Source of the DNA: Plotosus lineatus
Lineage: Eukaryota > Chordata > Actinopteri > Siluriformes > Plotosidae
Direction: 5' to 3'
DNA length: 64,000 bases
NCBI GenBank assembly: GCA_024760905.1
Contig: CM045735.1
Span: forward strand, 32,093,249-32,157,248
This document shows, in pieces, positions 20,655-32,129 of the stretch. A model generated the notes under the pieces. That model saw only the letters and a program-made list of their open reading frames with translations, was not told the origin of the DNA and made no database searches. Numbering within the stretch: position 1 is the stretch's first letter; each line of letters opens with the position of its first letter. A program made the translations under genes and the position numbers.

Positions 20655-20965
20655 TGCATGGTGTTGCCGGTGGTAGCACGTTCACCTCCCAGCGGGCTCG
20701 GGGCATATCCATTTGGAGTTTGTATGTTCTCCATCTGCTTGCATGGTTTTTTCCAGGTACTCTACTTTCCCACATTGTCCAAAAACATGCGCAGTATTCT
20801 GATCAGTTGGCCCAAATTGCCCCTAGGTGTGGAAGTATGTGCAAACGATCGTATGTGTTTTTTCGTCCTGTGTACCCCACCCACACCTAGAGTCAACTGA
20901 GATGGGTGCCAGCCTCCCCATAACCCTAATTAGGATTAAGCAGAAATATTAGAAAATGAATGAAT
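20655..20965 (+). mobile_element. SINE-A copy
   Basis: The head is diverged ('gcatggtgttgccggtggta', 'gttcacctcccagcgggc'). The body ('tttggagtttgtatgttctc') and tail ('ctgagatgggtgccagcctc', 'ccctaattaggattaagcag') are clear, and a GAATGAAT tail is present. Confidence 0.8.
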
Positions 20966-21533
20966 TAATGTTAAAAGTGCAGTAACAAAAATGTATTCAT
21001 TCATTTGTTTGTTTGTTTGTTTGTTTGTTTGTTTATGCTGTGCAGTGTATTTCTCACATTGGCCATCTTCAATTCAAATTTGCTCCGCTATGAATCTTTT
21101 CTAATGTTTGTACACCTGATCGGTGGTCTCTCTTGAACTTTTCAATTCAACTTCTCCCAGAGCATCTGGATTGAATTTCAGTCAGGTGACTCCAAAGGGC
21201 AAATCATTACAGACAGCGCTGCCTCCATAACCTTCCATCCATCCACCCACCCCCTCCTGAAATAAGGTGCCTTTGAGGTCGAGAACTCATAGTTTCTCAA
21301 TAAATTAAATAAATAAATGGAATCTACAGAGAGACAACAGGTCCTCAAACAGGAAGCGTCCAACACACACAGACAAACACATACAGGACACAAGCACACA
21401 AACCATTATGTTTAAGCTAAGAGATTGAATCAATGTTAATATTTGGAGAGTCCAGTCGAGTGAAAGGCTCTTTGGCTATGTTTGAATTTGCCCTGGTGGT
21501 ATAATTACAAGTCACACTCTTTGTTTTGCATAA

Positions 21534-21602
<69 letters not shown>

Positions 21603-21867
21603 CATGCTCAATATAATATTTTAATAAATCAGCAATTGCTCTGCTATATAGCCATAAGATTAAATAACAGACATTATACTAATTGGTCACATGTTGATCA
21701 ATGCATTTTTCTCTACAAAGTAGCTATTAACTATCTGCACTGGATTTTCTACAAGAAGGGAAATGTCATGAATGCATAATGACACAGGATGCATACGTTA
21801 GATAAGGAATTTACTGTTAGCTGGCAACCCAAGACATACGGGGAAACAGGGCATTCATTCATTCATT
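20966..21867. other. No gene; GTTT and CA microsatellites
   Basis: A TTTG tract lies at 21005-21034 and a CA repeat at 21537-21599. A CATT repeat at 21853-21869 leads into the next SINE. I see no coding feature. Confidence 0.55.
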
Positions 21868-22173
21868 CATATTCTTAATTGCTTAATCCCAATTATGGTT
21901 GCTGAGAGGCTAATGCCCATCTCAGCCAACTCCGGAACGCTCACCACACCATTGCAGGGCAGAAACACGCTGATGGCTATACACCCTACTCTTTACAAAA
22001 GTTAACAACGGTTCTTTCACATGCCTCACACTATAGACAGTGAGTTTCATGGCCAGCCTTTGATAACCCATCCAGCTGCACTGGAGGGACAGCAGTGACA
22101 ATCGCTGACAGTGGGGCTTGAACCCCCAACCTTAGGATTGGCAAGCCAGCACCTTACCACCATGCCACCATTG
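21868..22173 (-). mobile_element. SINE-B, nearly full length
   Basis: Starts with the complement of the tail and passes through 'aaacacgctgatggctatac', 'gacagtgagtttcatggcc' and 'aacccatccagctgcactgg'. It ends in a tRNA-like head ('gggcttgaacccccaacc', 'ccaccatgccacca'). Confidence 0.85.
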
Positions 22174-22588
22174 GCCATAAGAAAAAAAAGTACAATGAGC
22201 TAACAAAGTTAAACAAAAGGAAAAGGACATGATGCAAAGCAAAGATCAAGAACATGGAATATGGTGAAAATGAGACAACTATAGAACAAAAATGTTGCCT
22301 GCTTAAAAGAAAATTGAACCCAAACTGAATAAAGTTATTGCCCATTTTAATGAAATAATGCTATTTGTTAAACCTTTTTTGTGTATAAAAAAAACAAAAA
22401 ACAACAATAAGTATTTTGGACATGGTGGGTGGCACTGTAATGTGAAACATAGCAAAAAGTCATGTGATCATCTCATATTTCTTCTGACACTATGTAATTT
22501 GCAGGTGGATATATGGTGCCCAATTCTTTGTTTTATACGTATGAATGCACACTGGTTTTAATGTATGTAAATAGAATCACACATGAAG
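22174..22588. other. No recognisable feature
   Basis: AT-rich spacer between a SINE and the solo LTR. Confidence 0.4.
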
Positions 22589-22593
22589 AAGTT

Positions 22594-23010
22594 TGTTATG
22601 ACCTGTGTTATGGGGGACTTTGAATTTGGTGGGTCTTCTAACTCTGTTCTCTCCCCAGCGGTGCAGGCTGTGGCAGAGGGGCGTGGCTGAACTACGCGGG
22701 CCGACTGCAGCGTGAACATCTGACCCCACTCCCTAATCTACTCCTCTATAAAGACAAGCAGCGTGTTCATCTCGGTGCCAGAAGATTGTCCTGCATTGTA
22801 CAACTGACACTCTTTGTTTCTCTCAGGCCCCTGGTTACAGCTGTGGTCAACCAGTTTTTCGCGTCTTCATCTGAAATTGTTTGTTGTTTATTACCCCCCC
22901 CCCCCCTTCCCATCACTACCCTTGTTAATGTTCTCACCTGTCTCCAGTATTTCCATCGAGAATACTAAATCCTGAATTTCTGGGTCCTGCAGAAAGTTCA
23001 CGCCACAACA
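22594..23010 (+). mobile_element. Solo LTR (LTR retrotransposon) with perfect 5-bp target duplication
   Basis: Begins TGTTATGACC and ends CACGCCACAACA, i.e. TG...CA. The 5 bases AAGTT stand immediately before (22589-22593) and after (23011-23015). At 417 bp, with a TATA-like 'ctctataaagac' near 22744 and a C-run at 22892-22905, it has the size and features of an LTR promoter. No internal domain or second LTR is nearby, so it is a solo LTR, presumably left by recombination. The group (Gypsy-like?) is a guess. Strand follows the TATA-like box. Confidence 0.8.
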
Positions 23011-23015
23011 AAGTT

Positions 23016-23425
23016 ATCATAATCATCATCGTTATCACATTTTTCCCGCTTGGTCCATGTGGGGTCGTGGTGAGCACTGAGATCAAATCATCCCTCTCCC
23101 AAGCCACTTTCTGCAGCTCTTCTAGGGGGAACCCAAAGCTTTTCTAGGAATGCCAAGAGAGTCCCTCTAGCATGCTCTGGATCGATCCTGGGATCCCTCT
23201 CTAGTTGGACAAAAGCACCACAATAGGGTTCTACTCCGGTGCCGAGCCACCTCAACTGGCACCTCTCAACATGGATGGGAAGCAATCATACTTTGCACTC
23301 CCCCTTGGATGGCCAAGCTTACCACCCTATCTTGAAGGGAGAGCCCCACAACACTGTGAAGAAAGCTCATCTCAGCCGCTTGTATCTACTATCTTGTGGT
23401 TTCAGTCACGTTGATCGACTGATAA
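23016..23425 (-). mobile_element. LINE-N copy 3, C-terminal end, old
   Basis: An ATC-like tail at 23016-23040 is followed by text parallel to copies 1 and 2: 'ccaagccactttctgcagct', 'gagtccctctagcatgctct', 'gagccacctcaactggcacc', 'agagccccacaaca'. The minus-strand protein fragment LPIHVERCQLRWLG corresponds to the LLRIERGQLRW block. It is broken by many changes. The solo LTR lies directly against its tail. Confidence 0.7.
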
Positions 23426-25600
23426 TGGAGAGCTTTGCTTTTTGGCTCAGCTCCCAATACAAGCTACACTTTATAGCAGAATTTTTGAAGTGAGAATTTT
23501 TTATTTATTTAGAACTTCACCAGTTTATTTCTGATTTGTTAGAAAATATCCTTATATTGCCATTATTGGAAGTGACTTGCCTTGAATGAACTGGCGGTTT
23601 AAGTTGTATTCTAGTAAGAGTTAATCATCAAATTTCAAAATGTAAGTAAAAACCACCAGCTAATGAAACTGTGCATATGTCCGTGTGTATTTTGGAAGGC
23701 TTACTTTACATTTCACTTACCTACAGGCTTTCTGCTTTGAAAAAATATGATTGAAAGTTTTTAATAAACCTCATTTTGAGACCTTCATATACCCAATAAT
23801 CTTTTTCCACCACAGACTACATGTCTATCTATCATATTCCACTAAAAACATATTTTAAAAATCTATGTCTACAAATAGAATTAATAGTTTAAATGTTAGC
23901 AAGCTTGGGGTCTAGGTCGGTTTCAAAATAATTCATACTGTTGAAAAACCTGGTGAGCCACCTGCTTCTGGCCGCAATATCCTGATTATAATAAGCTTGA
24001 ATAGCAAGCTAGAGCTGGCACTTGTAAATGCAATCAAAATATAGGCAAAGCCACACGTCTAATTGAACACACAATCAGTAAACCAGCAGAAGTTGATAAA
24101 GAGACAACAGACTCATTATTCTGCTTTGTACAGTCAATGGAAAATCCTTACATGCCATATGCAGACAATGAGGACTTGATGATACTCCAACAACAAAATG
24201 ATCTCCACCTTGCACAATGCCAAAACTCTTACTGCTCAAATAGCAAGGGAGATTAGAGAGAATGTTGAGGATAACAAAACATAATTAGAGAATATAACAT
24301 CAGTTTTCTGTTTTCCTGCTCCTGGTGTTTTGGTATAGTCCCCAAATTGAATTAATTACTGCAGATGAATGAATTGTATTGTTTTTTTTTTATTATTATA
24401 AATGTTTCAAAAATTGTAAAAATGTTTTTTGTATGGGGAATTGACTGCTGTAATTTATCTTATCAAACCATTCAGATAAATATTTAATTAATTGTCTTAA
24501 TTAAGCTGGACTTGGGAGACATTGTTTATAAAGTCTCTAGGTGAGTATAGTGACCAGCTTGCAGATGGTTGTGGAGGGTTGTGGGATCAAATTGCGATGA
24601 TCTTGATGGAACTTGGTGGATTCATGATGATCACCCTTATTATTTGTCCATGAAAACTGTTGCCTTGATCATGATGATGTATTACAATTTGATACCAGTC
24701 GTGATCTAAAGTGAGGAATCATAGACCGCAGGAAGCTTTAACAGAGACCTTAATGAGCCAATGTAGGATACCTTGATCAACTTGGAAACACAATTCCTTC
24801 GAGTTTCATTTTCTTGGATTTTGTTGCCTCCTTTTATTACTTAGTCGTGCTCCAAGCATACCATTAAATCATGGATGTCTGCAGTTTTTATTAAAAAAAA
24901 AAACTCTGCAGAGATCGCAGAAATCATACCCCAGTGGAAACCCTGGGTAAAGTTTAACAAAGCATGACTTCAAACCAGAAACTGATGTTAGAAGTGGTTT
25001 ATTGATCAAAGTATCCAGGTGACTAAGCTACATTGGCTATGATCCTGATAACCAGTACCTTGCTCAGTTCAACTAAAAGTCATTGAACTGTCAGCTACAG
25101 AAATGTATTTGCCATGTTCCGATCTGATTTAATGCTGAAAGTTTAGCTTGTATTCCAGTCAATATGCAAGAAAGTAGACTGAGGCTGCTTTTGGATCTTA
25201 TGGAGCAACTGTCAAGCTGGACAGGAAACTATTGCAATTCCTCTTCCTGTGGCCTTACAAGTAAAAAAATAAAAAAAGACCCTGAACGCCTCCCAAAAGC
25301 TTGAGTTCCTCGAGTCTCCTTAAAAATCAATACAAAGTTAAGGCAAATTGATTCAACAAACTTCCTTGAATCGCTCCTCAGGAACACAGAGGACTGCTGA
25401 TTCACTGCTGCATTATCAGCACATCCAACCTCAGGAGTGAAAAAAAATACTCCACCGCATAAACTTTCTTAGGGGTGATCACATTAGAAGTGCGATAGAA
25501 AAGCGACAGACAGTGACTGCTAAATGACCATACGTGGCTATTGCTTTCATTCTCAATTTTATCGAGCAGCATTTGTGGCATTGTGAGGTAGGTAAAGATA
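23426..25600. other. 2.2 kb with no recognised feature
   Basis: AT-rich unique-looking sequence and the longest repeat-poor stretch in the window. It contains a weak match at 23637-23710 to 17083-17175, a poly-T near 24384 and an A-run near 24892. No open frame over 60 codons with a known motif was seen. It could hold non-coding regulatory sequence, but I cannot show that. Confidence 0.45.
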
Positions 25601-25876
25601 CAGTGGGGCCAATAAGTATTGGGCAATGTAAAAATGTGCAAGTTCACCCATTTATAAAGATAAGAGAGGTTTGTAATTATCATCAGAGGTACACATCAAG
25701 CTTGAGAGACAGAATGTAAAAAAAAAAATCCAAGAAATCACATTGTATGATTTTTAAACAATTTATTTGTGAAAATGGGAGGCCAATAAGTATTGGGCAG
25801 CCAGCAAAAGTTACTTTTAATACTTTGCCTTAGTTGTATTTAATAGTAGCCTTAGTTGGCAATGATAGAAATCAAA
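25601..25876 (+). mobile_element. Tc1/mariner-type element, terminal fragment
   Basis: After a TA it begins CAGTGGGGCCAATAAGTATT. It continues 'gaggtttgtaattatcatca', 'gaaatcacattgtatgattt', and repeats the 'ggccaataagtattgggcag' motif at 25782. This is the left end of a Tc1-like family widespread in fish. The transposase and the other end are missing. SINE-F sequence begins directly after it. Confidence 0.7.
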
Positions 25877-25879
25877 CGG

Positions 25880-26122
25880 TTCCTGTTCCCCGGTTTCTGT
25901 TAACGTGAAACGAGTTCAACTCCTCCTGGATGGGAAGCTAGTCCATCGCAGGTGACCTTCCCAGTATATTTTTACTGGTACCCATTCATACTGCTTGGGT
26001 GAACTGAGGCACTCTTGTGGTTAAGGCCTTGCCCAGGGGTCTTAGCACAGTGAGGGTCTCAGTGGGATTCGAACCTCCCGATCATGAGTGCAGCACCGTA
26101 ACCACTACACCACCAGCCACTC
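25880..26122 (-). mobile_element. SINE-F copy
   Basis: On the minus strand it starts with a tRNA-like head: plus-strand ends 'ccgtaaccactacaccacca', with B-box complement 'gggattcgaacctcc'. It continues through 'cccctgggcaaggcctta' (complement) to 'gcgatggactagcttccc' (complement). A second, more diverged copy is at 45985-46262 in the opposite orientation. Confidence 0.75.
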
Positions 26123-26307
26123 AAAAACAGTCGGTTGCAAAGTTGTCGTTTTGCTTGCAATTACTTTTTTGTTCACAAGGAGAAATGGCAAATTGAAGAC
26201 TTCCAAGCGGAATGTTTTAGACTCGCTGGCATGCTCCGTGGTCTATATACTGTATTTTGTTATCATTTGTATTTTGTTCACTTTTGGTTTGTACTAGTAA
26301 TCCAAAT

Positions 26308-26655
26308 GGTTCATCATTTTCTGTAACCGCTTAATTCTAATTAGGGTCGTGGGGAGGTTGGCGTCCATCCCAGCCAACTCCGGGTGAGGGCAGGGTACAC
26401 CCTGGACAGCTCGCCAGGCCATCGCAGGGCGGAAACATGCTGACGGCTTTGCAGCTACTCTTGTCGAAAGTCGATAATGGTTCTTTTACATGAACCTCTC
26501 AGGATAGACAGTGAGAGACATGGCCGGCCTTTGATAACCCAGTTATCTGCACTGGGGGGGACAGTGACAACCTTGTTGAGAGTGGGACTCGAACCTCTAA
26601 CCTTTGGATCAGTGATCCAGCACCCTATACCACTAGGCCACCACTGCCCTAGTGC
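26308..26655 (-). mobile_element. SINE-B, full length, well preserved
   Basis: Tail 'gcttaattctaattagggtc', body 'gcggaaacatgctgacggct', 'gacatggccggcctttgata', and head 'gtgggactcgaacctctaac' ending 'ccactaggccaccactgccc'. It is among the least diverged copies. Confidence 0.88.
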
Positions 26656-27483
26656 AAATGGTTTGAGAATAAAAAGTGAATAAAATGTGGCTGATTCACG
26701 ACAGGACATTTACCTTTTTTTTTCTTTTGTCAAACATCCGCAAAAGCAACCGCGAATTAGTCATAAAAATTTCCAACCGGCCTTCTTGTGATTCACAGTC
26801 ACAAAATATCTTGATGGAATAAAAAATAATCATAAAAAATCTATTTGATTTTTCTATCACATCTTTAGTGTGATCCCTTAAATAGCTTACAAATACACAA
26901 CAATTCCTTTTTCCTTTGCCTTTATCATTAATGCTGGAGTGTTCTGTATATATGGATCAGTGGTATGCAGTATGAATTGTAAGAACACATACCAAGTGAT
27001 GCCAAAAGGGCTTTTCCATATGATCCTATATCCCAACATACCGTAGAAGCAGCACATAATACCGAAAAAAGGATCTAATCATTCACTTATTATCTACACT
27101 GTTTATCCATCACCGTGAGCTGCAGCAAATCCGAGCAAGAACTGGAGTGTTCTGTGATCAATAGGTAAGTAATAATGAACACAATGTGCTGTATCACTAA
27201 AATGAACTGTGTGGAGCTGGACTAACTGACCAAGTAGTCCACCACAGGAGCTGTTACTACATGTGCTATTGTTGGAGTTACCATGACAACTTGGAGTACA
27301 AGTGAGAACAGACAGCATGTTCTGACTGATTTTTAAGAGCCCATTCGCTGGCGTGGTAAATTTGATTGAATTTGCATTTCTTTTTTAAAAAATCAGAAAA
27401 CAAAAAGGAAAAAAATAGAAAATAATCCAATTTCTGAAGCCTGTGATTATCAATGATGGATTAAAACATGAGATTATGTGTAC
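26656..27483. other. No recognised feature
   Basis: AT-rich sequence. Short open frames around 27100-27320 have no family signature. Confidence 0.45.
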
Positions 27484-27825
27484 AGGGCAGCATATGGTGT
27501 AGTGGTTAGTGCATCTACCTCACAGCAAGGAGGTCTTTGGTTTGATTCCCGGGCTCTGGTGTTTCTATCTGAGGTTTGTATGTTTTCCCTAATCTTGCAC
27601 GGGTTTACTCTGGGTAATTCAGTTTCCTCCCACAGTCCAAAGACACACACTTTTGCTAACTGGCTGTTCCAAATTGCCTCTAGTTGTGAGTGTGAATGTA
27701 AATGGTTGTGTGTGTTTCCCTGCATTGGTCTGGTGAGCTGTTATACATAGTCTTTGGTCAGTGATGGCTAAGACAGGCACCAGACTCCCTGTGACCCCAG
27801 TGGTATTGAGCAGTTCAGCAAATGA
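27484..27825 (+). mobile_element. SINE-A, full length
   Basis: The head 'gggcagcatatggtgtagtg', 'cctcacagcaaggaggtctt', body 'gtttcctcccacagtccaaa', and tail 'tggtgagctg' to 'gtgaccccagtggtattgag' are all present. The tail is diverged. Confidence 0.82.
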
Positions 27826-28794
27826 CAGAATTGGATTATGAGGACATTTTAGTGGGGTAGAAATCACATTTAGTAAACAGCTGCTGTACTGTAGGTAATG
27901 CAGACCCTTTCCATCAGCTTTCTTAAGTCCATTTTAGACCTGCAGGAAACACCGCTCATTTCTCAATCCACACTGTTTCTGTGCTTGCACCACATGTTGA
28001 TTGGGCAGCCATTAGACCTTTTAAATAATTGACTGTCACTTGAAGTACACACTCCTAACAATGGCCGATGATGAATTGCTTGTGATCCAGGAAGGGAATT
28101 TGATCATCACCCCCCACACACACACAACCCCCACCCCGCAAGTTTTGTGTATTTATTTTTAACATAGTTCATCCCCTGCTAGTTTGGATTTTATACATGA
28201 ATTGAAACTATTGACCTCACTAAATGATGAAAAATGTTCCCATTGCTATTAAAATATCTGCTGATGTTCATACTGATATAGTTTTAGTACCCAGGCATTG
28301 CTAGAGATTACTAGCAACTTAGACTGCTGATGTAGAAATTAAGTGTGGTGGAAAATCCTCCCAGACATATATTCAGAACATGCTCCATTTAAGGTTGGCT
28401 GCTCATTGAACCATAATGAAGGGTCTGTTGTTTGACATAAGCTTCCATACTGCACGCTTTTAGTTCCAGACTCAATCATTTCAGTCGAACCTCTGGGGCA
28501 TTAATAAGTGTAGATTTTAAAAGATTTAAGGATGTATTTATATAATGTAAATATGTGATACACAGATGTATGTATTACAAATATATTGTTTGCTACATTT
28601 ATTTGTTAAATTGAACCTATCCAGCCGTTATCTATTCAGCTTTCTTGTAAGGGTCATGAGAAAATTTGAAACCAATCCCAGCTGACTTTGGGCAAGAGGC
28701 AGAGTATACATTGAATAGGCCAACCTGTCTACTGAATTTCAGAGCACCAACACAAATAACTATTTTCCCTCATACTGACACATAAGCCCCAGTG
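27826..28794. other. No gene; CA-rich patch and decayed repeat
   Basis: A CCCCCCACACACACA patch lies at 28110-28125. At 28620-28780 the words 'ccaatcccagctgactttgg' and 'gcaagaggcagagta' indicate an old SINE-tail-like repeat in minus orientation, too diverged to assign. Confidence 0.45.
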
Positions 28795-29030
28795 AAGTTA
28801 ACTGGGTTATCAAAGGCCGGCCATGTCTCTCACTGTCTGTGGTGAGAGGCTGTAAAGGAACCATTGCTGAGTTTCATCGACTAGATTGCATAGCTTTCAG
28901 CATGTTTCTGTCTTATGTTGGTATGGTGAGCTGTCCAGGGTGTGCCCTGCCAGCACCCAGAGTTGGCCGAGATGAGTGCCAGCCTCCCTGTGACCCTAAT
29001 CAGGATTAAGTGGTTCAAAAATAAATGAAT
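28795..29030 (+). mobile_element. SINE-B, head missing
   Basis: Starts at 'taactgggttatcaaaggcc' and runs through 'ccatgtctctcactgtctgt' and 'ggtgagctgtccagggtgtg' to 'ctaatcaggattaagtgg', followed by an AATGAATT tail. Confidence 0.82.
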
Positions 29031-29097
29031 TAATTAACTCTAATTTATGGGCAATATAGACTATGCAGCTGACCTAATTATGCATTCCATTAGGAGG

Positions 29098-29275
29098 AGA
29101 CTGGTGCACTCAGAAGTAACTTCGACCTGCTCAAGAGGTGCCCATAATGTGTGTGATAGTCCACTGCTCCAAGCATGTGGGCCCACTGTTTATGTGTGCA
29201 TGCAGAGGCAATGACTACCCTTGTGGGATTAATAGAGTGGATCAAAATAAAAAATAAATTAAAATCCAAACTCAA
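29098..29275 (+). mobile_element. SINE-C tail fragment
   Basis: Contains 'ccactgctccaagcatgtgg', 'gcccactgtttatgtgtgca' and 'cccttgtgggattaatagag', corresponding to the 3' part of the SINE-C type at 4786-5095. Confidence 0.55.
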
Positions 29276-29287
29276 TACTCATCTGAC

Positions 29288-29334
29288 CATGAGCCCCCCC
29301 CCACCCCCCACCCCACCACCCCACCACCCCCCTT
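29288..29334. repeat. C-run cluster, possible G-quadruplex on the minus strand
   Basis: At least six runs of four or more C in 45 bases separated by A or ACCA. The minus strand therefore has repeated G4+ runs with short spacers, which is the sequence rule for G-quadruplex formation. Confidence 0.8.
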
Positions 29335-29793
29335 CAAACTGAAAAAGGCTCTCTAGCTGGGATTATTCCAAACTCTTCTGCCAACCATGCAGCCACTGTG
29401 TCCCATCAACTGATTTATTGACTTTAATTATTAATATTGCCATCCAATAACCCAGTGCAACAGGAAATCAACTTGAGAAGCTGCGTAGGCTATTCAATAA
29501 AGTGCAGTTTGATGTGTTATTTGCATTACTGTGCTTAAACTTTGAAAAGATTAGCAAATGATGAGAAAAGCGACTGACTCAAATAGCAATCAAGTGGTGT
29601 CGCTTATCGTTCACAGAATGTGCTCAGATATATCGTATTACATTCGCAGGATTACATTTTGGTTGCCTGGTTTGTGAGCTCATTGCAAAAATGTTAAAAC
29701 ATTTGAAATTTCTTCTGCAGCAGAGTAGTTTTAATCTGTTCTCAAACAATCCGCACAAATCGTAAAAAGGTCGTAAAGTTGTTTTACAAATTA
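29335..29793. other. No recognised feature
   Basis: Unremarkable AT-rich spacer before the Tig-C element. Confidence 0.4.
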
Positions 29794-30375
29794 CAGACGC
29801 TCCCCGACTTATGTTTTTGTTTGGTTCTGGACGGCAGAACATAAAAATTAACGTAAGTTGTCACTGTATGTTCCAGAGACGTAAGACATTCATACTGTAC
29901 TATACATCCATAAATACCATTACCACATCTCATGAAACACTCCTAAATCAATTATTATAAACATAACATTGTAAAATAATATCAAATATATCAAATAATA
30001 TCAACATTAATTTCAAATAAATTAAATTCAATCAAAATAATTTCAAATAGATAAATTTTAATCAAATTCACTCATCAAATATCAAATACAGTATCAAATA
30101 TAACCTTTACCATTCTCCATGCTGCAATCTTTCTGCTTGTAAATGGTTCCAAATGGTCAACCGATGGTCACTTTCCATGAAGCTGAGCCGAGTCACTTTA
30201 CAAGAAGCTGAAAACAGCCAATCAATGCTTACAATATGTGAGGCACTCAACACTGAAAACAGTTTACTTGTTTGTGCTTGAGACAAAGTGAGCAAGGTCA
30301 CTGTTTCAAGGTTTCAAGTGAGCAAGGGCACTGTTGAATACTCGTTTAGTACGTTTAGTTTTTTATATATATATA
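29794..30375 (+). mobile_element. Tig-C copy 1, left part up to its TA-repeat
   Basis: Begins after TA with CAGACGCTCCCCGACTTATG, a Tigger/pogo-style terminus. It continues 'catactgtactatacatcca', 'taaacataacattgtaaaat', 'aatatgtgaggcactcaa'. It matches copy 2 (58747-59150) over several hundred bases and ends in a TA microsatellite (30363-30375). A Tc1 element interrupts that TA run, and Tig-C continues at 31943. Confidence 0.75.
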
Positions 30376-31941
30376 CTAGTCCTTCTCAAAAAATTAGCAT
30401 ATTGTGATAAAGTTCATTATTTTCTGTAATGTGCTGATAAAAATTCAATTTTCATATATTTGAGATTCATTGCACACCAACTGAAATATTTCAGGTCTTT
30501 TATTGTTTTAATACTGATGATTTTGGCATACAGCTCATGAAAACTCAAAATTCCTATCTCAAAAAATTAGCATATCATGAACAGGTACTCTAAACAAGCT
30601 ATTAACCTAATCATCTGAATCAACCAATTAACTCTAAACACCTGAAAAAGATTCCTGAGGCTTTTAAAAACTCCCAGTCTGGTTCATTGCTCAAAACCGC
30701 AATCATGGGTAAGACTGCCGACCTGACTGCTGTCCAGAAGGCCATTATTGACACCCTCAAGCAAGAGGGTAAGACACAGAAAGAAATCTCTAAGCGAATA
30801 GGCTGTTCCCAGAGTGCTGTATCAAGGCACCTCAGTGGGACGTCTGTGGGAAGGAAAAAGTGTGGCAGAAAACGCTGCACAACCAGAAGAGGTGACCGGA
30901 CCCTGAGGAAGATTGTGGAGAAGGGCCGATTCCAGACCTTTGGGGACCCGTGTAAGCAGTGGACTGGGCTACAGGTGCCACATTCCACAGGTCAAGCCAC
31001 TTTTGAACCAGAAACAGCGGTTGAAGCGCCTGACCTGGGCTACAGAGAAGCAGCACTGGACTGTTGCTCAGTGGTCCAAAGTACTTTTTTCAGATGAAAG
31101 CAAATTTTGCATGTCATTCGGAAATCAAGGTGCCAGAGTCTGGAGGAAGACTGGGGAGAAGGAAATGCCAAAATGCCTGAAGTCTTGTGACAAGTACCCA
31201 CAGTCAGTGATGGTCTGGGGTGCCATGTCAGCTGCTGGTGTTGGTCCACTGTGTTTTATCAAGGGCAGGGTCAATGCAGCTAGCTGTCAGGAGATTTTGG
31301 AGCACTTCATGCTTCCATCAGCTGAAAAGCTTTATGGAGATGAAGATTTCATTTTTCAGCATGACCTGGCTCCTGCTCACAGTGCCAAAACCACTGGTAA
31401 ATGGTATACTGACCATGGTATAACTGTGCTCAATTGGTCTGCCAACTCTCCTGACCTGAACCCTATAGAGAATCTGTGGGATATTGTGAAGAGAAAGTTG
31501 AGTGACACCAGACCCAACACTGTGGATGAGCTTAAGGCCGCTATCGAAGCATCCTGGGCCTCCATAACACCTCAGCAGTGCCACAGGCTGATTGCCTCCA
31601 TGCCACGCTGCATTGAAGCAGTCATTTCTGTAAAAGGATTCCAGACCAAGTATTGAGTGCATAACTGAACATAATTATTTGAAGGTTGACTTTTTTTGTA
31701 TTAAAAACACTTTTTTTATTGGTCGGATGAAATATGCTAATTTTTTGAGATAGGGATTTTTGATTTTTTTTTACTTTTTTGCTAAAACCATCAGTGTTTA
31801 AAACAATAAAAGGCCTGAAATATTTCATATTCTAAATCTAAAATATATGAAATCTAAAATATATGAAAGTTTAATGTTTATCAGTACCTTACAGAAAATA
31901 ATGAACTTTATCACAATATGCTAATTTTTTGAGAAAGACTA

Positions 31942-31942
<1 letters not shown>
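30376..31942 (+). mobile_element. Tc1-like transposon, nearly complete, inserted into a TA-repeat
   Basis: Both ends read TA then CTAGTC(C/T)TTCTCAAAA inward. The terminal inverted repeats are long: the outer ~50 bases and a second inner copy of 'ctcaaaaaattagcatat' near 30557 and 31736, the IR/DR arrangement of Tc1/Sleeping-Beauty-like elements. This family is well known in teleosts and reported as shared with lampreys by horizontal transfer (published knowledge, not tested here). It sits inside the TA microsatellite of Tig-C. Divergence between its two ends is small, so the insertion looks young. Confidence 0.9.
30705..31656 (+). pseudogene. Tc1-like transposase, full DD34E layout but broken by a small deletion
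   Basis: Starts MGKTADLTAVQKAIID; the N-terminal helix-turn-helix is seen as KTQKEISKRIGCSQSAVSRH (residues ~25-44). It then reads GDRTLRKIVEKGRFQTFGD and changes frame near 30975. The second frame continues from HIPQVKPLLNQKQRLKRLTW to the stop at 31654-31656. The catalytic acids are all present: D in WSKVLFSDESKF, D in FQHDLAPAHSAK, and D..E in NSPDLNPIENLWDIVKRK (DD34E). Compared with the usual transposase of this family, about 50 bases are missing at the frame change, removing the end of the second DNA-binding helix region. So the protein is probably inactive although the ends look mobile. Confidence 0.88.
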
Positions 31943-31984
<42 letters not shown>

Positions 31985-32112
31985 TGAACTGGGAAGAAGG
32001 AGGGGCATGTTCAGTCTGACATTTGTAAACAACAAATGCAGCATCATTACGTAATTGCGTCATTACATAAGCGTACTACGTAGGTACGTCTAAACTCAAA
32101 ATTTGACGATTT
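31943..32112 (+). mobile_element. Tig-C copy 1, right part
   Basis: Resumes with a TA microsatellite (to about 31980), then 'gcatgttcagtctgac', 'tgtaaacaacaaatgcagca', 'gcgtactacgtaggtacgtc', 'actcaaaatttgac'. It parallels 59698-59790 in copy 2. A clear right terminal repeat was not found, so the end is approximate. Confidence 0.65.
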
Positions 32113-32129
32113 TTTTTTTTGAAAAAATT

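Noticed and set aside
23426..25600. Conserved non-coding regulatory block in the repeat-poor 2.2 kb
   Set aside because: Plausible, but nothing in the sequence alone distinguishes it from old neutral DNA; needs cross-species alignment.
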